A DNA stretch of 64,000 nt from Sphingomonas glacialis (GCF_006439055.1 NZ_RCZC01000008.1:125494-189493); one strand, 5' to 3'. Positions 44,354-53,128 are shown, numbered from the stretch's first letter. The notes: a model not told the origin generated them from the letters alone. Numbers and translations: made by a program.

Positions 44354-45844
44354 ATGTTCGAGAGCCTGAGCGACCGTCTTGGCGGTGTGTTCGATCGGTT
44401 GCGGGGGCGCGGTGCGCTTACCGAGGCGGACGTGCGCGCGGCGATGCGCGAAGTGCGAGTCGCGCTGCTCGAGGCCGACGTCGCGCTGCCGGTGGCACGC
44501 GATTTCGTCGATAAGGTCACCGAACTGGCGGTCGGCCAGAACGTGCTGCGCTCGGTCACGCCGGGGCAGCAGGTCGTCAAGATCGTCAGCGATGCGCTGA
44601 CCGAGATGCTCGGCGCCGAGGCGGCCGAGCTCGAACTCGGCGTCACGCCGCCGGCGATCATCATGATGGTCGGCCTGCAGGGCTCGGGCAAGACGACCAG
44701 CACGGCCAAGATCGCGCTGCGGCTCGCCAAGCGGCAGGGCAAGAAGGTCTTGATGGCGTCGCTCGACGTCAATCGTCCGAATGCGCAGGAACAGCTTGCG
44801 GTGCTCGGCACGCAGGCCGAGGTTTCGACGCTGCCGATCGTCGCCGGGCAGCAGCCGGTCGATATCGCGCGGCGCGCGCTGCAGGCGGCCAAGCTGCAGG
44901 GCTATGACGTCCTGATGCTCGACACCGCGGGGCGTCTCCACGTCGATCAGGCGCTGATGGACGAGATGCGCGCCGTCGCCGAAGTCACCAAGCCGACCGA
45001 GATCCTGCTCGTCGTTGACTCGCTGACCGGTCAGGACGCCGTCAACGTGGCGCAGAACTTCTCCGAGCAGGTTCCGCTCACCGGTATCGTGCTGACCCGC
45101 ATGGACGGCGATGCACGTGGCGGTGCGGCGCTGTCGATGCGCGCCGTCACCGGCAAGCCGATCAAGTTCGCCGGCATGGGCGAGAAGCTCGACGCGCTCG
45201 AGGCGTTCGATCCCAAGCGTGTCGCTGGCCGCATCCTCGGCATGGGCGACGTGGTCGGGCTGGTCGAGCGCGCGGCGGAAGCGATCCAGGTCGAAGACGC
45301 CGAGAAGATGGCCGCCAAGATGGCGAAGGGGCAGTTCGACCTCGACGATCTGCGCGCTCAGCTCAAGCAGATGCAGCGGATGGGCGGCATCGGTGCGCTC
45401 GCCGGCATGATCCCCGGCATGGGCAAGGCGAAGGGCATGGTCGATCAGGTCGGCGGCGAAAAGGTCCTCGTGCGGATGGATGCGATCATCACCTCGATGA
45501 CCGCCAAGGAGCGCCGCAAGCCCGAACTGCTCAACGCCAAGCGCAAGATCCGCGTCGCCAAGGGCTCGGGGACGACCGTGCAGGACGTCAACAAGCTCCT
45601 GAAGATGCACCAGGAAATGGCCAACGCCATGAAGAAGATCAAGAAGATGGGCGGCCTCGCCGGCATGGCCAAGATGTTCGGCGGCGGCGGCGGTGGTGGC
45701 GGCATGGGCGGCGGCGGCCTGGGTGGCCTTGGCGGGATCGACCCGGCCAAGATGCTCAGCGGCGCCGGCGGCGGGCTCCCCGGTCTCGGCGGCGGCCAGA
45801 CCAAGCTTCCCCCCGGCTTCGAGAATTTGCTCAAGAAGAAATAA
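44354..45844 (+). CDS. ffh: Signal recognition particle protein Ffh
   Basis: SRP54-type GTPase of 496 aa that binds signal sequences and 4.5S RNA. G1 is GLQGSGKTTSTAKIA, followed by DTAGRLHVDQ and LTRMDGDARGG. The C-terminal Met-rich M domain (MLKQ-like KQMQRMGGIGALAGMIPGM) includes the RNA-binding RKPELLNAKRKIRVAKGSG. The protein ends in a very Gly-rich tail. The gene precedes rpsP in the order usual for alphaproteobacteria. Confidence 0.97.
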   Translation: MFESLSDRLGGVFDRLRGRGALTEADVRAAMREVRVALLEADVALPVARDFVDKVTELAVGQNVLRSVTPGQQVVKIVSDALTEMLGAEAAELELGVTPPAIIMMVGLQGSGKTTSTAKIALRLAKRQGKKVLMASLDVNRPNAQEQLAVLGTQAEVSTLPIVAGQQPVDIARRALQAAKLQGYDVLMLDTAGRLHVDQALMDEMRAVAEVTKPTEILLVVDSLTGQDAVNVAQNFSEQVPLTGIVLTRMDGDARGGAALSMRAVTGKPIKFAGMGEKLDALEAFDPKRVAGRILGMGDVVGLVERAAEAIQVEDAEKMAAKMAKGQFDLDDLRAQLKQMQRMGGIGALAGMIPGMGKAKGMVDQVGGEKVLVRMDAIITSMTAKERRKPELLNAKRKIRVAKGSGTTVQDVNKLLKMHQEMANAMKKIKKMGGLAGMAKMFGGGGGGGGMGGGGLGGLGGIDPAKMLSGAGGGLPGLGGGQTKLPPGFENLLKKK

Positions 45845-45886
45845 GTTCAACCCAATCAACGTATTAAAGCAAGAAGGTACTCTATC

Positions 45887-46468
45887 ATGGCAGTCAGCAT
45901 TCGTCTTTCGCGCGGCGGTTCCAAGAAGCGCCCGTATTACCGCATCGTCGTCGCCGATGCGCGTGCACCGCGCGATGGCCAGTTCATCGAGAAGATCGGC
46001 ACCTACAACCCGCTCCTCGCCAAGGATGACGAGAAGCGCATCGTGCTCGACACCGAGCGTGCGGGCTATTGGCTCGGCGTCGGCGCGCAGCCGACCGACC
46101 GCGTCGCCCGCTTCCTCGACGTGAAGGGTGTGCGCGAGCGCGCTGCCCGCAACAACCCGAACAAGGGCAAGCCCGGCGAGAAGGCCGTCGAGCGCGTCGA
46201 AGAGCGCCAGAAGAAGCTCGATGATGCCGAGGCCGCCAAGGTCGCTGCTGCCGCCGCTGAGGAAGAAGCCAAGGTCGCAGCCGCTGCCGCTGCGGAAGAG
46301 GCCAAGGCCACTGCCGCTGCCGAGGCTGCTGAAGCCGCTGCCGCTGCCAGCCAGGCCGAGACCGAGGCGGTTGTCGCTTCGGAAGTAGAAGCCGCGACCG
46401 AAACCCCGACCCCGGAAGCCGAAGCCGTTGCTGAGGCGACCTCGGAAGAAACCCCGGCGAACGGCTGA
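45887..46468 (+). CDS. rpsP: 30S ribosomal protein S16 with Ala/Glu-rich tail
   Basis: The first ~80 residues are standard S16 (SIRLSRGGSKKRPYYRIVVA, then IGTYNPLLAKDD). The full protein is 193 aa, more than twice the usual length. From about residue 100 it is low-complexity, dominated by Ala and Glu with some Lys, Thr and Pro. Similar but variable tails occur in other sphingomonads and related groups. The tail is probably a surface-exposed helical or disordered extension. AAGAAGG precedes the ATG. The stop shares bases with the rimM start. Confidence 0.96.
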   Translation: MAVSIRLSRGGSKKRPYYRIVVADARAPRDGQFIEKIGTYNPLLAKDDEKRIVLDTERAGYWLGVGAQPTDRVARFLDVKGVRERAARNNPNKGKPGEKAVERVEERQKKLDDAEAAKVAAAAAEEEAKVAAAAAAEEAKATAAAEAAEAAAAASQAETEAVVASEVEAATETPTPEAEAVAEATSEETPANG

Positions 46469-46959
46469 TGCAAAAGGACAACCCCGTCACGCTCGCCGTC
46501 ATCATCGGCGCGCACGGCGTGACGGGGGAGGTCCGTCTCAAGGTCTTCACCGAGGACCTTGCCGCGTATACCGACTTCAACGGCGGCACGCTGTCGTTGA
46601 AGTCGGTGCGCCACGGTAGCAACGGCATGATCGCGCGGATCGCCGAAGTGACCGACCGCAACAAGGCCGAGGCCTTGCGCGGGACCGAACTGACCGTGCC
46701 GCGCTCGGCGCTGCCGCCGCTCGGCGAGGGCGAATATTATCATGCCGATCTGCTGGGCTTGCCTGCGGTTTCGACCACGGGCGAAGCGCTCGGCCATGTC
46801 GTCGCGATCGACGATTTCGGCGCGGGCGACGTGATCGAGATCGAACGGCCAGCCGAAGACGGCAAGCCGGGCAAGCGTTTCATGATTCCGATGAACGCCG
46901 ATGCAGTGCCCGAATGGGATGCCGAGAAGCTCGTCGTCGAGGTCGGCTTTATCGTCTGA
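46468..46959 (+). CDS. rimM: Ribosome maturation factor RimM
   Basis: A 163-aa factor for 30S assembly that binds S19. VTLAVIIGAHGVTGEVRLKV is the family start, and YYHADLLGL marks the PRC-barrel domain. The ATG at 46468 overlaps the rpsP stop (TGATG). Normally trmD would follow. Here a reversed flavoprotein gene overlaps the last 11 bases instead. Confidence 0.96.
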   Translation: MQKDNPVTLAVIIGAHGVTGEVRLKVFTEDLAAYTDFNGGTLSLKSVRHGSNGMIARIAEVTDRNKAEALRGTELTVPRSALPPLGEGEYYHADLLGLPAVSTTGEALGHVVAIDDFGAGDVIEIERPAEDGKPGKRFMIPMNADAVPEWDAEKLVVEVGFIV

Positions 46960-47854
46960 GCGGCTGACGCTCGTCGAGCAGATTGCGGATCGTCGTCGCG
47001 GCGACGCCCGCTTCGCCCATCGCGTGGCTGATCTGATCGAGCCCTTTCACGACATCACCCGCCGCGAACAGGCCGGGGATAGAGGTGCGCTGGTGGTCGT
47101 CGACCTCGAGGCAGCCCTCGTCGGTCGCGTTTGCGCCGGCCGCTACCGCCAATTGTGATCGGATCGTCGAACCGAGCGCGGGATAGACGCTGTCGAAGCT
47201 GAGTGCGCCATCGGGCGTGGTCACGACGATCTGGTCGTCCTCGACCTGGATCGGGGTGCAGGGCCCGTCGCGGTGGACGATGCCGGCTTCGTCGAGCTTG
47301 GCGCGGCAGCTGTCGTCGAGGTCGTGCGCGCCGCCGGGCGCGATCAGCGTCACGTCGCGGGTATAGCCGCGCAGGAACAGCGCCTCCTTCATCCCGTGCG
47401 TGCCCGTGCCGATCACGCCGACGCGCTTGTCGGTGACCTCATAGCCGTCGCAGATCGGGCAATAGCGCAGCAAGCCGCGCGCGAGCGCTTCGTCATGCTC
47501 CACCGCATCCATCTTCGGACGGAGATTGACGACCCCCGTCGCGAGCAGGACCGAGCGCGTCGCATAGCGCTGCGACCCGACCTGCACCTCGAAGGCATCG
47601 CCTGTGGGGACGATGGCGGTCACCTCGGCCTCTTCGCGCGCCGCGCCGAACTCCGCGGCTTGTTCGCGCATCAGCCGCAGCAGCTCGGTGCCCTTGATGC
47701 CGCCGGGATAGCCGGCATGGTTGTGCGTTCGCGGGATTTGCGCGGCGCGGCTGCTGCCACAATCGAACAGGCGAATCCGCAGATGAAACCGCGCGAGGTA
47801 GATCGCCGCGGTCAGGCCGGCCGGGCCGGCGCCGATGATGATGCAATCGTCCAT
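46949..47854 (-). CDS. NAD(P)/FAD-dependent oxidoreductase, thioredoxin reductase-like
   Basis: A 301-aa flavoprotein. The N-terminal FAD motif is IIIGAGPAGLTAAIYLAR, RYCPICDGYEV holds a CxxC near residue 130, and VIGTGTHGMKEALFL is the NAD(P) motif. The last FAD motif is GLFAAGDVV. It resembles TrxB, but the CPIC spacing and low similarity to the 96-1061 protein suggest another disulfide substrate or a ferredoxin/flavodoxin-type partner. It is inserted in reverse between rimM and trmD and converges on rimM with an 11-base overlap. Confidence 0.88.
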   Translation of the reverse strand: MDDCIIIGAGPAGLTAAIYLARFHLRIRLFDCGSSRAAQIPRTHNHAGYPGGIKGTELLRLMREQAAEFGAAREEAEVTAIVPTGDAFEVQVGSQRYATRSVLLATGVVNLRPKMDAVEHDEALARGLLRYCPICDGYEVTDKRVGVIGTGTHGMKEALFLRGYTRDVTLIAPGGAHDLDDSCRAKLDEAGIVHRDGPCTPIQVEDDQIVVTTPDGALSFDSVYPALGSTIRSQLAVAAGANATDEGCLEVDDHQRTSIPGLFAAGDVVKGLDQISHAMGEAGVAATTIRNLLDERQPLRR

Positions 47855-47887
47855 CGCGGCGATACGCGTATGGAGCGGCGTTGTTCC

Positions 47888-47926
47888 TTGACGGCCAGGT
47901 TCGAAGTATATACATAACGTGTATAC
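47888..47926 (+). promoter_or_regulatory. Promoter and putative operator of the toxin-antitoxin operon
   Basis: TTGACG at 47888-47893 and TACATA at 47911-47916 are 17 bases apart and look like a sigma-70-type promoter. The -10 region is overlapped by the near-palindrome GTATATAC-ATAAC-GTGTATAC at 47906-47926, a likely site for antitoxin autoregulation. Confidence 0.65.
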
Positions 47927-47936
47927 GGAGGCCGAG

Positions 47937-48212
47937 ATGGACGAAGAATCGTATCACGGGACCACATTCAAGTCGGGCAACTCGGTTGCCTTGCGGCTGC
48001 CCAAAGGCATGGGCATTCCCGAGGGCACCGAAGTGCGGATGGTCAAGGAGGCCCCCATGTCGTTCCGCATCGAGCCGGTCGATGCGCCACGGCGGACGAT
48101 CGACATTAGCGGCTTCGCGGGCAAGGCGCCCGGGGCGAAGCTGATCCCGCACGGCGATTTCGACGAGCGGCCCAGCACGATCGCGAAACGGCTGGCGGCA
48201 CGCGATAGGTGA
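47937..48212 (+). CDS. Antitoxin, AbrB/VapB type
   Basis: A 91-aa protein. FKSGNSVALRLPKGMGIPEG matches the DNA-binding swapped-hairpin fold of MazE/VapB/AbrB antitoxins. The C-terminal half is the likely toxin-binding part (PHGDFDERPSTIAKRLAARD). GGAGG lies 5 bases before the ATG at 47937. The stop codon overlaps the toxin GTG start by 4 bases (GTGA). It should bind and neutralise the PIN toxin and repress the operon. Confidence 0.88.
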   Translation: MDEESYHGTTFKSGNSVALRLPKGMGIPEGTEVRMVKEAPMSFRIEPVDAPRRTIDISGFAGKAPGAKLIPHGDFDERPSTIAKRLAARDR

Positions 48213-48586
48213 CGCAGTTTCTGATCGATGCCGACATGGCGATCTACGCAATGGCCGAACGGCATTCGCCGCTCAATGACAGGCTGGCCGCCTGTTATCC
48301 TGGCGACGTGGCGATCTCCGCGATCAGTTTCGCGGAGATCGCCGTTGGCACTTTTGCCGGCAAGCCACCGAGCGCCGAAGTTCTCGATGCCTTCATCCGG
48401 GTCGTGCCGATCCTTCCCTTCGACGAGGCCGCCGCCCGCGCTTATGCGCAACTCCCCTTCAAGCGCGCGCGGTTCGACCGGTTGCTGGCGGCACACGCGC
48501 TCAGCCTCGACGTGGCGATCGTCACCAACAACGCGGTGGATTTCGCCGACGTACCCGGCCTGCGTGTCGAGAACTGGACCCAATGA
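48209..48586 (+). CDS. Toxin, PIN-domain VapC-type ribonuclease
   Basis: A 125-aa PIN-domain protein, a Mg-dependent RNase when free. The first acidic residues are in FLIDADMAIYAM and ISFAEIAVG. Later acidic positions are in RFDRLLAAHALSLD and TNNAVDFADVPGL. The GTG start overlaps the antitoxin stop. The TGA stop overlaps the ATG of trmD, so toxin translation and trmD translation are linked. Confidence 0.9.
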   Translation: MTQFLIDADMAIYAMAERHSPLNDRLAACYPGDVAISAISFAEIAVGTFAGKPPSAEVLDAFIRVVPILPFDEAAARAYAQLPFKRARFDRLLAAHALSLDVAIVTNNAVDFADVPGLRVENWTQ

Positions 48587-49314
48587 CCTTCGCCGCCACC
48601 ATCCTCACGCTCTATCCCGAGATGTTCCCCGGTCCGCTCGGCCTGTCGCTTGCCGGCCGCGCGCTGGGCGAGGGGCGGTGGAGCCTCGACGCGCGCAACA
48701 TCCGCGATTTCGCGACCGACAAGCATAGTACCGTCGACGGCACGCCCGCGGGCGGTGGGGCAGGGATGGTGCTGCGCCCCGATATCCTCGCCGCGGCGAT
48801 CGACAGCGTACCCGCCGGGCGCCCGCTGCTTGCCATGACCCCACGCGGCGCGCCGCTCACCCAGGCGCGCGTGCGCAGTCTTGCCGAAGGGCCGGGCGTC
48901 ACCATCCTCTGCGGTCGCTTCGAGGGCTTCGACGAACGCATCTTCGGCGCGCGCGAGATCGAGGAAGTGTCGATCGGCGACTATATCCTGTCGGGCGGCG
49001 AGATGGGCGCGCTCGTCCTGCTCGATGCTTGCATTCGGCTGCTCCCCGGCGTAATGGGCGCGGCTTATAGCGGCGTGGACGAGAGCTTCGAAACGGGGCT
49101 GCTCGAATACCCGCAGTATACCCGACCATATGAATGGGAAGGGCGCACGATCCCCGAAGTGTTGCGATCGGGGGATCATGCGAGGATTTCGGCATGGCGC
49201 AAGCACATGGCCGAGACCGAAACACGGCTAAGGCGGCCGGATCTATGGGAGCGCCATGAGGGTGCTCGGGTCCAGTCGCCCTCTGGCGCGCGACGAACGA
49301 AGAAGGACGCATGA
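48583..49314 (+). CDS. trmD: tRNA (guanine-N1-)-methyltransferase TrmD
   Basis: A 243-aa SPOUT methyltransferase that makes m1G37 in tRNA, usually essential for reading-frame maintenance. TILTLYPEMFPGPLGLSLAG is the family start. ILCGRFEGFDERI and ISIGDYILSGGE-like (VSIGDYILSGGEMGAL) form the knotted SAM site, and EYPQYTRP follows. Its ATG overlaps the toxin stop by 4 bases. Its stop overlaps neither neighbour; rplS starts 1 base later. Confidence 0.96.
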   Translation: MTFAATILTLYPEMFPGPLGLSLAGRALGEGRWSLDARNIRDFATDKHSTVDGTPAGGGAGMVLRPDILAAAIDSVPAGRPLLAMTPRGAPLTQARVRSLAEGPGVTILCGRFEGFDERIFGAREIEEVSIGDYILSGGEMGALVLLDACIRLLPGVMGAAYSGVDESFETGLLEYPQYTRPYEWEGRTIPEVLRSGDHARISAWRKHMAETETRLRRPDLWERHEGARVQSPSGARRTKKDA

Positions 49315-49315
49315 G

Positions 49316-49708
49316 ATGAATCTCATCCAGACGATCGAAGCCGAGAACATCGCCAAGTTTCTCGAGAACAAGAAGATCCCCGAATTCCGCCCCGGCGATA
49401 CGCTGAAGGTCGGCGTGAAGGTGGTCGAAGGCGAGCGCACCCGCGTCCAGAACTACGAAGGCGTGTGCATCGCGCGTTCGAACAAGGGCATGGGTTCGAA
49501 CTTTACCGTACGGAAGATTTCGTTCGGTGAAGGCGTCGAGCGCGTTTTCCCGCTTTACTCGCCGAACATCGACAGCATCGAAGTCGTCCGCAAGGGCGCG
49601 GTGCGTCGTGCGAAGCTGTATTACCTGCGTGGTCGCACCGGCAAGTCGGCGCGTATCGCCGAGCGTCGCGACACGCGTCCGGCCAAGACGGTCGCTGCCG
49701 CCGAGTAA
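49316..49708 (+). CDS. rplS: 50S ribosomal protein L19
   Basis: A 130-aa protein of the 30S-50S interface. IPEFRPGDTLKVGVKVVEG and QNYEGVCIAR are conserved L19 segments, and LYYLRGRTGKSARI is near the C terminus. The ATG at 49316 follows GAAGGACGCATGAG; the closest ribosome site is AGAAGGA. The gene ends the interrupted rpsP operon and is followed by a strong terminator. Confidence 0.97.
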   Translation: MNLIQTIEAENIAKFLENKKIPEFRPGDTLKVGVKVVEGERTRVQNYEGVCIARSNKGMGSNFTVRKISFGEGVERVFPLYSPNIDSIEVVRKGAVRRAKLYYLRGRTGKSARIAERRDTRPAKTVAAAE

Positions 49709-49739
49709 TCGGATCGCTAGCGCCGCAAGGCACAGGAAG

Positions 49740-49773
49740 GGGCGCGGGGATTTCGATCCCCGCGCCCTTTTTT
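49740..49773 (+). terminator. Intrinsic terminator after rplS
   Basis: GGGCGCGGGGAT and ATCCCCGCGCCC form a perfect 12-bp stem around a TTCG tetraloop, followed by six T. It ends the trmD-rplS transcript and sits 5 bases from the end of the convergent SulP gene. Confidence 0.96.
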
Positions 49774-49777
49774 GTGC

Positions 49778-51256
49778 TTAGGCCTCGGCGCGGACCAGGG
49801 GCGCGTGCCGGTCTACCAGGATCGCGCTTGCCGCGTTCAGGCCGATCAGCTCGACGATCGTCCCGTGGCGCCGCATCTTGGTGACGACGTCCTCGAGCGT
49901 GCCGACCGCGGTCACGTCCCACAGATGCGCACGCGTCAGGTCGATCCGGACGGTCCGCGCGGTGTCGCGCAGATCGAACTGATCGGCGAAGATATCGGCG
50001 CTGGCGAAGAACACCTGCCCCGACACGGTGTAGCTGCGCGTATCGGTTTCAGGATCGAACGTGGTCTCGACGCGCAGCAGCTTGGTTACCTTGAAGGCGA
50101 AGAACACGCCGCTGAGCAGCACGCCGACGCCGACCCCGGCGGAGAGGTCGTGCGTCACCACCGTCACCACGACGGTCGCGAGCATGACGACGCCCGAGAC
50201 CTTGGGATGCCGCGCCAGATCGGCGAGCGAGCTCCACGAGAAGGTGCTGATCGACACCATGATCATAATCGCGACGAGCGCCGCGACGGGCACCTGCGCG
50301 ACCCAGGGGCGGAGCGGCACCATGATGACGAGCAGGAACACGCCCGCCGCGAGCGTCGACAGCCGCCCGCGGCCGCCATAGCGGACATTGCCGACGGTCT
50401 GGCCGATCATGCCGCAGCCCGCGATCCCGCCGAACAGGCCCGCCGCGACATTCGCCAGCCCGAGCCCGGTGCATTCGCGCGCCTTGGAGCTGCTGGTGTC
50501 GGTGAGATCGTCGACGACGCTCGCGGTCATCATCGATTCGAGCAGGCCGACCGCCGCCATCGCGAAGGCGTAGGGCGCGACGATGCGCAGCGTCGCCCAG
50601 TCGAGCGGGACGTTCGGCAAGGCGAACGCCGGCAACGATGTGGGAAGCCGGCCGAGATCGGCGACGGTGTGGATCGGCATCGGGAAGGCGATGCTAATCG
50701 CGGTCAGCACGACGATGCAGATCAGCGGGGAAGGGATCGCGGTCGTGATGCGGGGCACGAGGTAGATGATCGCCAGGCCGCCCGCGATCATCGCATAGGT
50801 GTGCCAGGTGACGCCGAGCATCTGCGGCACCTGTGCCGAGAAGATCAGGATCGCGAGCGCGTTGACGAAGCCCGTCCGCACCGAGCGCGAGACGAAGCGC
50901 AGCAGCACGTCGAGCTTGAGCAGCCCGAACACGATCTGGAGCAGGCCGGCGAGCACCGTCGCGTAGAGCAGGAATTGCAGGCCGTGGCCGTGCACCAAGG
51001 CGGCCGCGACGAGCGCAACCGATCCGGCGGCGCCCGAGATCATCGCCGGGCGTCCGCCGACAAAGGCGAGGACGATTCCGATGACGAAAGAGGCGAACAG
51101 GCCGACCTCTGGGTCGATCCCGGCGACGAACGAAAAGGCGATGACTTCGGGGATCAGGGCAAAGGTGCCGACCAGGCCCGCGAGCACATCGCGGCGGGCG
51201 CCACCGACGCCGCTGAACCATTCAGCGGCATAGCGTTTCAAGGGAGTAGCATTCAT
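49778..51256 (-). CDS. SulP family inorganic anion transporter with STAS domain
   Basis: A 492-aa transporter for sulfate, bicarbonate or related anions. It has 10-14 membrane helices at residues 20-390. GLFASFVIGIVLAFVGGRPA matches the SulP signature, and AGLFGGIAGCGMIGQTVGNV the later conserved loop. A C-terminal STAS domain (about 405-485) carries VRIDLTRAHLWDVTAVGTLE. The start at 51256 has no good ribosome site. Substrate unknown. Confidence 0.92.
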   Translation of the reverse strand: MNATPLKRYAAEWFSGVGGARRDVLAGLVGTFALIPEVIAFSFVAGIDPEVGLFASFVIGIVLAFVGGRPAMISGAAGSVALVAAALVHGHGLQFLLYATVLAGLLQIVFGLLKLDVLLRFVSRSVRTGFVNALAILIFSAQVPQMLGVTWHTYAMIAGGLAIIYLVPRITTAIPSPLICIVVLTAISIAFPMPIHTVADLGRLPTSLPAFALPNVPLDWATLRIVAPYAFAMAAVGLLESMMTASVVDDLTDTSSSKARECTGLGLANVAAGLFGGIAGCGMIGQTVGNVRYGGRGRLSTLAAGVFLLVIMVPLRPWVAQVPVAALVAIMIMVSISTFSWSSLADLARHPKVSGVVMLATVVVTVVTHDLSAGVGVGVLLSGVFFAFKVTKLLRVETTFDPETDTRSYTVSGQVFFASADIFADQFDLRDTARTVRIDLTRAHLWDVTAVGTLEDVVTKMRRHGTIVELIGLNAASAILVDRHAPLVRAEA

Positions 51257-51436
51257 AAAAGGAGTGTCCGCAGAAATCGCAGCTGCGCCGTCTCTTTAGA
51301 GCGGCGTCAAAATTCGGATTGCGATGTGCGTTGTCCGGCGGATCGGCGGCCGGAATAGCCACCCGGATTTGCACCGGGTCCATGCGAGTGCGCTCTAGGT
51401 AATGCGGTTTGTGCTGCGGCGCAACACGGTGGGGCA

Positions 51437-52123
51437 CTAAAGGACGCGCAAACCCAATTCTCCCAGCAACTGCCCGGCTTGCTCACGCGAGATCGTCGCG
51501 CCGCGGAACTGGCGCGCGTCGACCAAGGCGATCCCGCCGAGATCGCAACCGCGCAGGTCGGCGCCGTCGAACCTGCATCCGGCGACACCGGCGTCGCGCA
51601 GGCTGCAATCCTCGAACACCGCCGCGCGGAAATCGCTCTTGCGCAGATCGGCCTGGCCGAAGTCAATCTTGCGCAGCGTCTGTTTGCGGAACGAGAAGCT
51701 CGGCAGCTTGGCGTTGATCAACAGCACTTCGTCGAAGCGCAAATCGAACGCCTTGGCGCCGGACAGGTCGGCGCCGGTGAGCTTGCAGCGTTCGAAGCTG
51801 GCGGCGGTCAGCGTGGCATTGCGCAGGCTGGCATTGTTGATGTCGCTCGCCTCGAAGCGCGCATCGGCGAGGTCGGCGCGGGTGAATTCCGCGAAGGCTG
51901 CGCGACAGGAGACCCACGCCGTCCCCTCGAGCCGCGCGCCCGACAGATCGGCGCGGCGCAGGCTGCAGCGCTCGAAGCGCCAGTGCGACAGATCGAGTCC
52001 CGACAGATCGCTCTCGTCGAAGTCGCAATCGACGAGGTGCTGCGCGCCGGTCGCGATGAGGCGTTCGAGATCGTCGCGCTGCAGCGTTTCGACGCTCGAC
52101 ACGGTGGGGAGGGGAGCGGTCAT
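51437..52123 (-). CDS. Pentapeptide repeat protein
   Basis: A 228-aa protein built of A(D/N)LxX-type pentapeptides from about residue 30 to 215 (for example SDLSGLDLSHWRFERCSLRR and ADLRGCDLGG), which fold into a right-handed beta helix. Proteins of this class, such as Qnr and McbG, can mimic DNA and shield gyrase, but most have no known role. There is no signal peptide. Whether it gives quinolone tolerance cannot be told from sequence. Confidence 0.9.
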   Translation of the reverse strand: MTAPLPTVSSVETLQRDDLERLIATGAQHLVDCDFDESDLSGLDLSHWRFERCSLRRADLSGARLEGTAWVSCRAAFAEFTRADLADARFEASDINNASLRNATLTAASFERCKLTGADLSGAKAFDLRFDEVLLINAKLPSFSFRKQTLRKIDFGQADLRKSDFRAAVFEDCSLRDAGVAGCRFDGADLRGCDLGGIALVDARQFRGATISREQAGQLLGELGLRVL

Positions 52124-52158
52124 CGCTCTTCCTAGCCCGATGCGCCGGGAAGTGCGAC

Positions 52159-53019
52159 TTATCGGAACGCGATCAGCTTGACGGTGTCGGGCAGCGGCGG
52201 GGTGGCGGCGTCGGGATGGTCGAGACGCGCAGCGATCGCTTCGATGATCGCGGCGATCACCGCGCCATCGGGATGGTGTCCCGCGCCGCGGATTACCGCG
52301 CTGAAACCGTCGCGCTTGGCGAGGAAGGCTGCCTTGTGGAGCTCCTGCCCCATCGCGGCGGGGACGGTGTCGTCGGCCAGGCCGTGGATCAGGAAATACG
52401 GCTCGTCGAGCTTGGGCACCGCGGCGAGATTGTCGTAGCGATCGGCGATGAAGGCGCGCGCAATCTTGGGCGCCATCGCGCGCAGGCCGGTGAAGGTGCC
52501 GATCGTCACCAGCGCGTCGAGCTTCTGCCGCATGGCGAGGCCGAACGCGACGCCGCCGCCGATGCTGTGCCCGACGACGATCACGCGGTTCCCGGCAGCG
52601 AGACGGCGGGCTTCGGCGTAGAACGCATCGGCATCGCGCCCGAGGCCGGCTTCGTCGGCGCGGCCGGGATTGCCCGAATAGCCGCGATATTCGGCGGCGA
52701 CGACGCCGTAGCCGGCGGCGACGAGCGGGGCGAAGCAGTCGAGCGAGTCCATCGCGCTCGACGCATTGCCGTGGAAGATAAGCAGTGTCGGCTTGCCCGG
52801 CCGAGGCGGGATCTCGGTGCCGGTGATGGCGAGGCCGTCGCTCGTCGTCAGCGTCACCCGCTGCGCGCCCGCGGGGAGCGACGCGGCGGCGATCGGGGCG
52901 GTCGGCGCGGGGTAGATCCGGTCATGGATCAATTGGCTCGACACCGGGCTTGCCGCCGCGACGAGGAGCGCGGCGCCGAGCGCCACCTGTGCGAGCAGGC
53001 GGATTTTAGGCGGTTTCAT
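52159..53019 (-). CDS. Membrane-anchored or exported alpha/beta hydrolase
   Basis: A 286-aa serine hydrolase. An N-terminal hydrophobic segment (LAQVALGAALLVAAASPVSS) is a signal peptide or anchor. The nucleophile is Ser in VVGHSIGGGVAFG, the oxyanion region is LLIFHGNASSAMD, and LIHGLADDTVP and AGHHPDGA supply the Asp and His. It resembles BEM46/YfhR-type hydrolases. Substrate unknown. Confidence 0.88.
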   Translation of the reverse strand: MKPPKIRLLAQVALGAALLVAAASPVSSQLIHDRIYPAPTAPIAAASLPAGAQRVTLTTSDGLAITGTEIPPRPGKPTLLIFHGNASSAMDSLDCFAPLVAAGYGVVAAEYRGYSGNPGRADEAGLGRDADAFYAEARRLAAGNRVIVVGHSIGGGVAFGLAMRQKLDALVTIGTFTGLRAMAPKIARAFIADRYDNLAAVPKLDEPYFLIHGLADDTVPAAMGQELHKAAFLAKRDGFSAVIRGAGHHPDGAVIAAIIEAIAARLDHPDAATPPLPDTVKLIAFR

Positions 53020-53128
53020 AAGTCCCCTTTGGCGGCGCCCGCGCTCCCCACAAGCGCGATTGTGTTATGGTTGCATAACACACGTCATCGCGCTATACTT
53101 TTCGCGATTTGAGGCCATGGGGGGGATC

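Noticed and set aside
46949..47854. A second thioredoxin reductase paralog named trxB
   Set aside because: The CxxC is CPIC and the overall match to the 96-1061 protein is weak, so only the broader family name was used.
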